Source: an uncultured Lachnospiraceae bacterium (GTDB lineage: Bacteria; Bacillota; Clostridia; Lachnospirales; Lachnospiraceae). Taken from it: a DNA stretch of 64,000 nt. Position 1 is the first letter of the stretch. Each line of letters starts with the position of its first letter. Below, piece by piece: positions 62,716 to 64,000 of this stretch. Position numbers and translations under genes: made by a program. The notes beneath the pieces were generated by a model. That model made no database searches and was not told the DNA's origin. It saw only the letters and a program-made list of their open reading frames with translations. Where the stretch lies: the NCBI GenBank assembly GCA_902766825.1, contig CACXFB010000028.1, positions 1 through 64,000 on the forward strand, written 5' to 3'.

Positions 62716-64000
62716 ATGATTGGAAGAACAAAGAAAAAAGCCGGAGCACTGTTTTTAGCTTTGGTAATGACAATGTCGTTGTTTGATTCTTTTGGTATGG
62801 TGCAAACAGCTGATGCCAAAAGCACGAGCATGGCGGTAGCTTCAGAATCGTATTATGTTACGGGTGGAAGTTATGATGAACACGCTACGGGATTTTTGGG
62901 GGTAAACCGAAGCAGTGTATATGAGGACATGTCGATTACGCAGGATGAATTTGAGGAAATGTACGATGATGAAGAGATTTTCTCTGACAGTAACAGCGGT
63001 CCTAAGATGGCTGTAAAAGGTACATATCCAAGTGCAGTCGATAATTCGAATTCAAAGTATTTCCCTGCTATAGGTAATCAGCAGCAGGTAGGTTCATGTG
63101 TATGCTGGGCTGAAGTATATTATGCATTTACATATGCTAACTGCAAGGCAAAAGATGTTCCTGCTACAGGAAAGAATATAATGTCGCCGGCATTTGTGTA
63201 TAATCAGGTAAAATACACAGGAGGAGGAACGTGGTCATCAGCCGCAATTAATGTTTTGATGACGGAAGGAGTTCCTTCGTTCAGTAGTGCAGATTTTGAA
63301 ACATATTATAACGAAGATGGTAACAAAACGTGGTTCCCTAGTAAAACAATATGGCAGGAAGCTGAGAAGAACAGACTTACATCATATGTTCATTTAAGTG
63401 ATCCGGCTCAGATAACATCTCCGTACGATAATGATATCGATGATATGAAGAAATATCTAAGCGAAGGATATCTTATTACATTCGGCTCCATGGTTGATGG
63501 ATGGGAATATGTAAGAATACCGAGCGGTTCATCACATTCGGGAGAATGGATTGTAAAATCGGCACGTAATGCACAGGGCGGACATCAGATGACTATCGTA
63601 GGATATGACGATAACATTTACTATGATATCAATGGTGACGGTACTATTCAGGATGCGGAAAGAGGAGCATTTAAGATTGCAAATTCATGGGGTACAACAT
63701 ATAAAAACAAAGGATTTATATGGGTTTCGTATGATTCGTTAAATGCTCGTTCTGCTGTTTTATCAAGCAACTCTAACAGAATTGCATCTATGAGTGATTT
63801 TTATGTACAGTATGTAGAAGCAGGAGGAACAAAAGGTTCTGGTGTGGATCTTGTTCTTAATCTTAACACAGCAACAAGAAATCAGGACAGAATTGAAGTA
63901 ATTGCAAAGAATTCTTCAAACAAGACATATAAAGCTGTTTTTACTGCAACAAACGAGCATAATTATTATTCATATTCTTTGGATGGAAAAACATACGCCT
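62716..64000 (+). CDS. Secreted papain-like (C1) cysteine protease, partial at the window edge
   Basis: 428 residues up to the edge, still open. Signal peptide (about 8-34), a prosegment-like part (35-115), then a C1A-type protease: Gln (NQQQVGS), catalytic Cys130 (CVCWAEVYYAF), His290 (GGHQMTIVGYDD) and Asn323 (ANSWGTTYKNKGF). Between His and Asn there is an EF-hand-like loop, DINGDGTIQDAE. After the domain a beta-rich region begins and is cut off; wall-anchoring or binding domains may follow. A lectin-like or Ig-like tail is common in relatives. RBS AAAGGAAG. TATAAT boxes at 62613 and 62622 may be its promoter, without clear -35. Confidence 0.9.
   Translation, partial: MIGRTKKKAGALFLALVMTMSLFDSFGMVQTADAKSTSMAVASESYYVTGGSYDEHATGFLGVNRSSVYEDMSITQDEFEEMYDDEEIFSDSNSGPKMAVKGTYPSAVDNSNSKYFPAIGNQQQVGSCVCWAEVYYAFTYANCKAKDVPATGKNIMSPAFVYNQVKYTGGGTWSSAAINVLMTEGVPSFSSADFETYYNEDGNKTWFPSKTIWQEAEKNRLTSYVHLSDPAQITSPYDNDIDDMKKYLSEGYLITFGSMVDGWEYVRIPSGSSHSGEWIVKSARNAQGGHQMTIVGYDDNIYYDINGDGTIQDAERGAFKIANSWGTTYKNKGFIWVSYDSLNARSAVLSSNSNRIASMSDFYVQYVEAGGTKGSGVDLVLNLNTATRNQDRIEVIAKNSSNKTYKAVFTATNEHNYYSYSLDGKTYA

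Overview
The window reads as a stretch of chromosome from a low-GC, Gram-positive anaerobe of the Clostridia, most likely a motile Lachnospiraceae gut or rumen species (inferred from gene content, not proven). Pointers are LPxTG-type sorted surface proteins with class C sortases, a rubredoxin/flavin-reductase fusion, a FeoA-FeoB fusion, methyl-accepting chemotaxis proteins, c-di-GMP phosphodiesterases, a CIRCE-controlled hsp20, and strong AGGAGG-type ribosome binding sites. Nearly all genes are on the + strand; only four are on the - strand (starts at 2803, 25168, 42457, 50131). No rRNA, tRNA, IS element, prophage or CRISPR array was seen.

Layout. 1-358: an exact 52-bp-period hairpin repeat array and the terminator of a - strand chemoreceptor with three Cache-like repeats (359-2803). 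3008-10459: a membrane-anchored nuclease, a tyrosine phosphatase, a Cys-rich C_GCAxxG_C_C protein, a beta-propeller/HD-GYP receptor, and a DUF4003-CbiL-Dabb operon. 10594-10928: a second tandem array with an exact 73-bp period. 11120-16504: a short-chain dehydrogenase, a transglutaminase-like protein and a three-gene phosphorelay (receiver, Hpt, hybrid kinase). 16576-20759: two neighbouring genes, a six-TM chemoreceptor and a secreted Fn3/MBG-type protein, each split by an in-frame TAG. 20870-25168: a SulP transporter, a DUF1295 remnant, hsp20 with a promoter inside a CIRCE operator, and a membrane metallophosphoesterase.

25287-38166 is a pilus locus: fibro-slime/Cna-B tip adhesin (FPDTG), major pilin (LPKTG), class C sortase, then a MoxR-DUF58-transglutaminase triad whose transglutaminase has Ser where Cys is expected, then a second class C sortase. 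38189-50131: AIM24-family protein, LysM-GH18 hydrolase, FeoAB, TrkH/TrkA potassium uptake, flavodoxin with two small membrane proteins, a TSP3-repeat lipase-like exoprotein and a GH13 glycosidase. 50340-64000: Cthe_2159-like lipoprotein, MATE exporter, radical SAM/SPASM protein, PAS-GGDEF(degenerate)-EAL protein, flavin reductase-rubredoxin, CaCA exchanger, a Lon-like ATPase without protease domain, CinA-C amidohydrolase, 1-Cys peroxiredoxin, LRR lipoprotein and a papain-like protease cut by the window edge.

Themes: surface attachment (pilus, Fn3 protein, TSP3 lipase, LRR lipoprotein), sensory control (two chemoreceptors, one phosphorelay, one HD-GYP and one EAL protein, with no intact GGDEF cyclase seen here), and metal/redox homeostasis. 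The most unusual signals are the two exact-period hairpin arrays, the pair of amber-interrupted neighbours, and the pilus locus that encloses a MoxR-DUF58-transglutaminase module. All calls are from reading the sequence; no database search was run.
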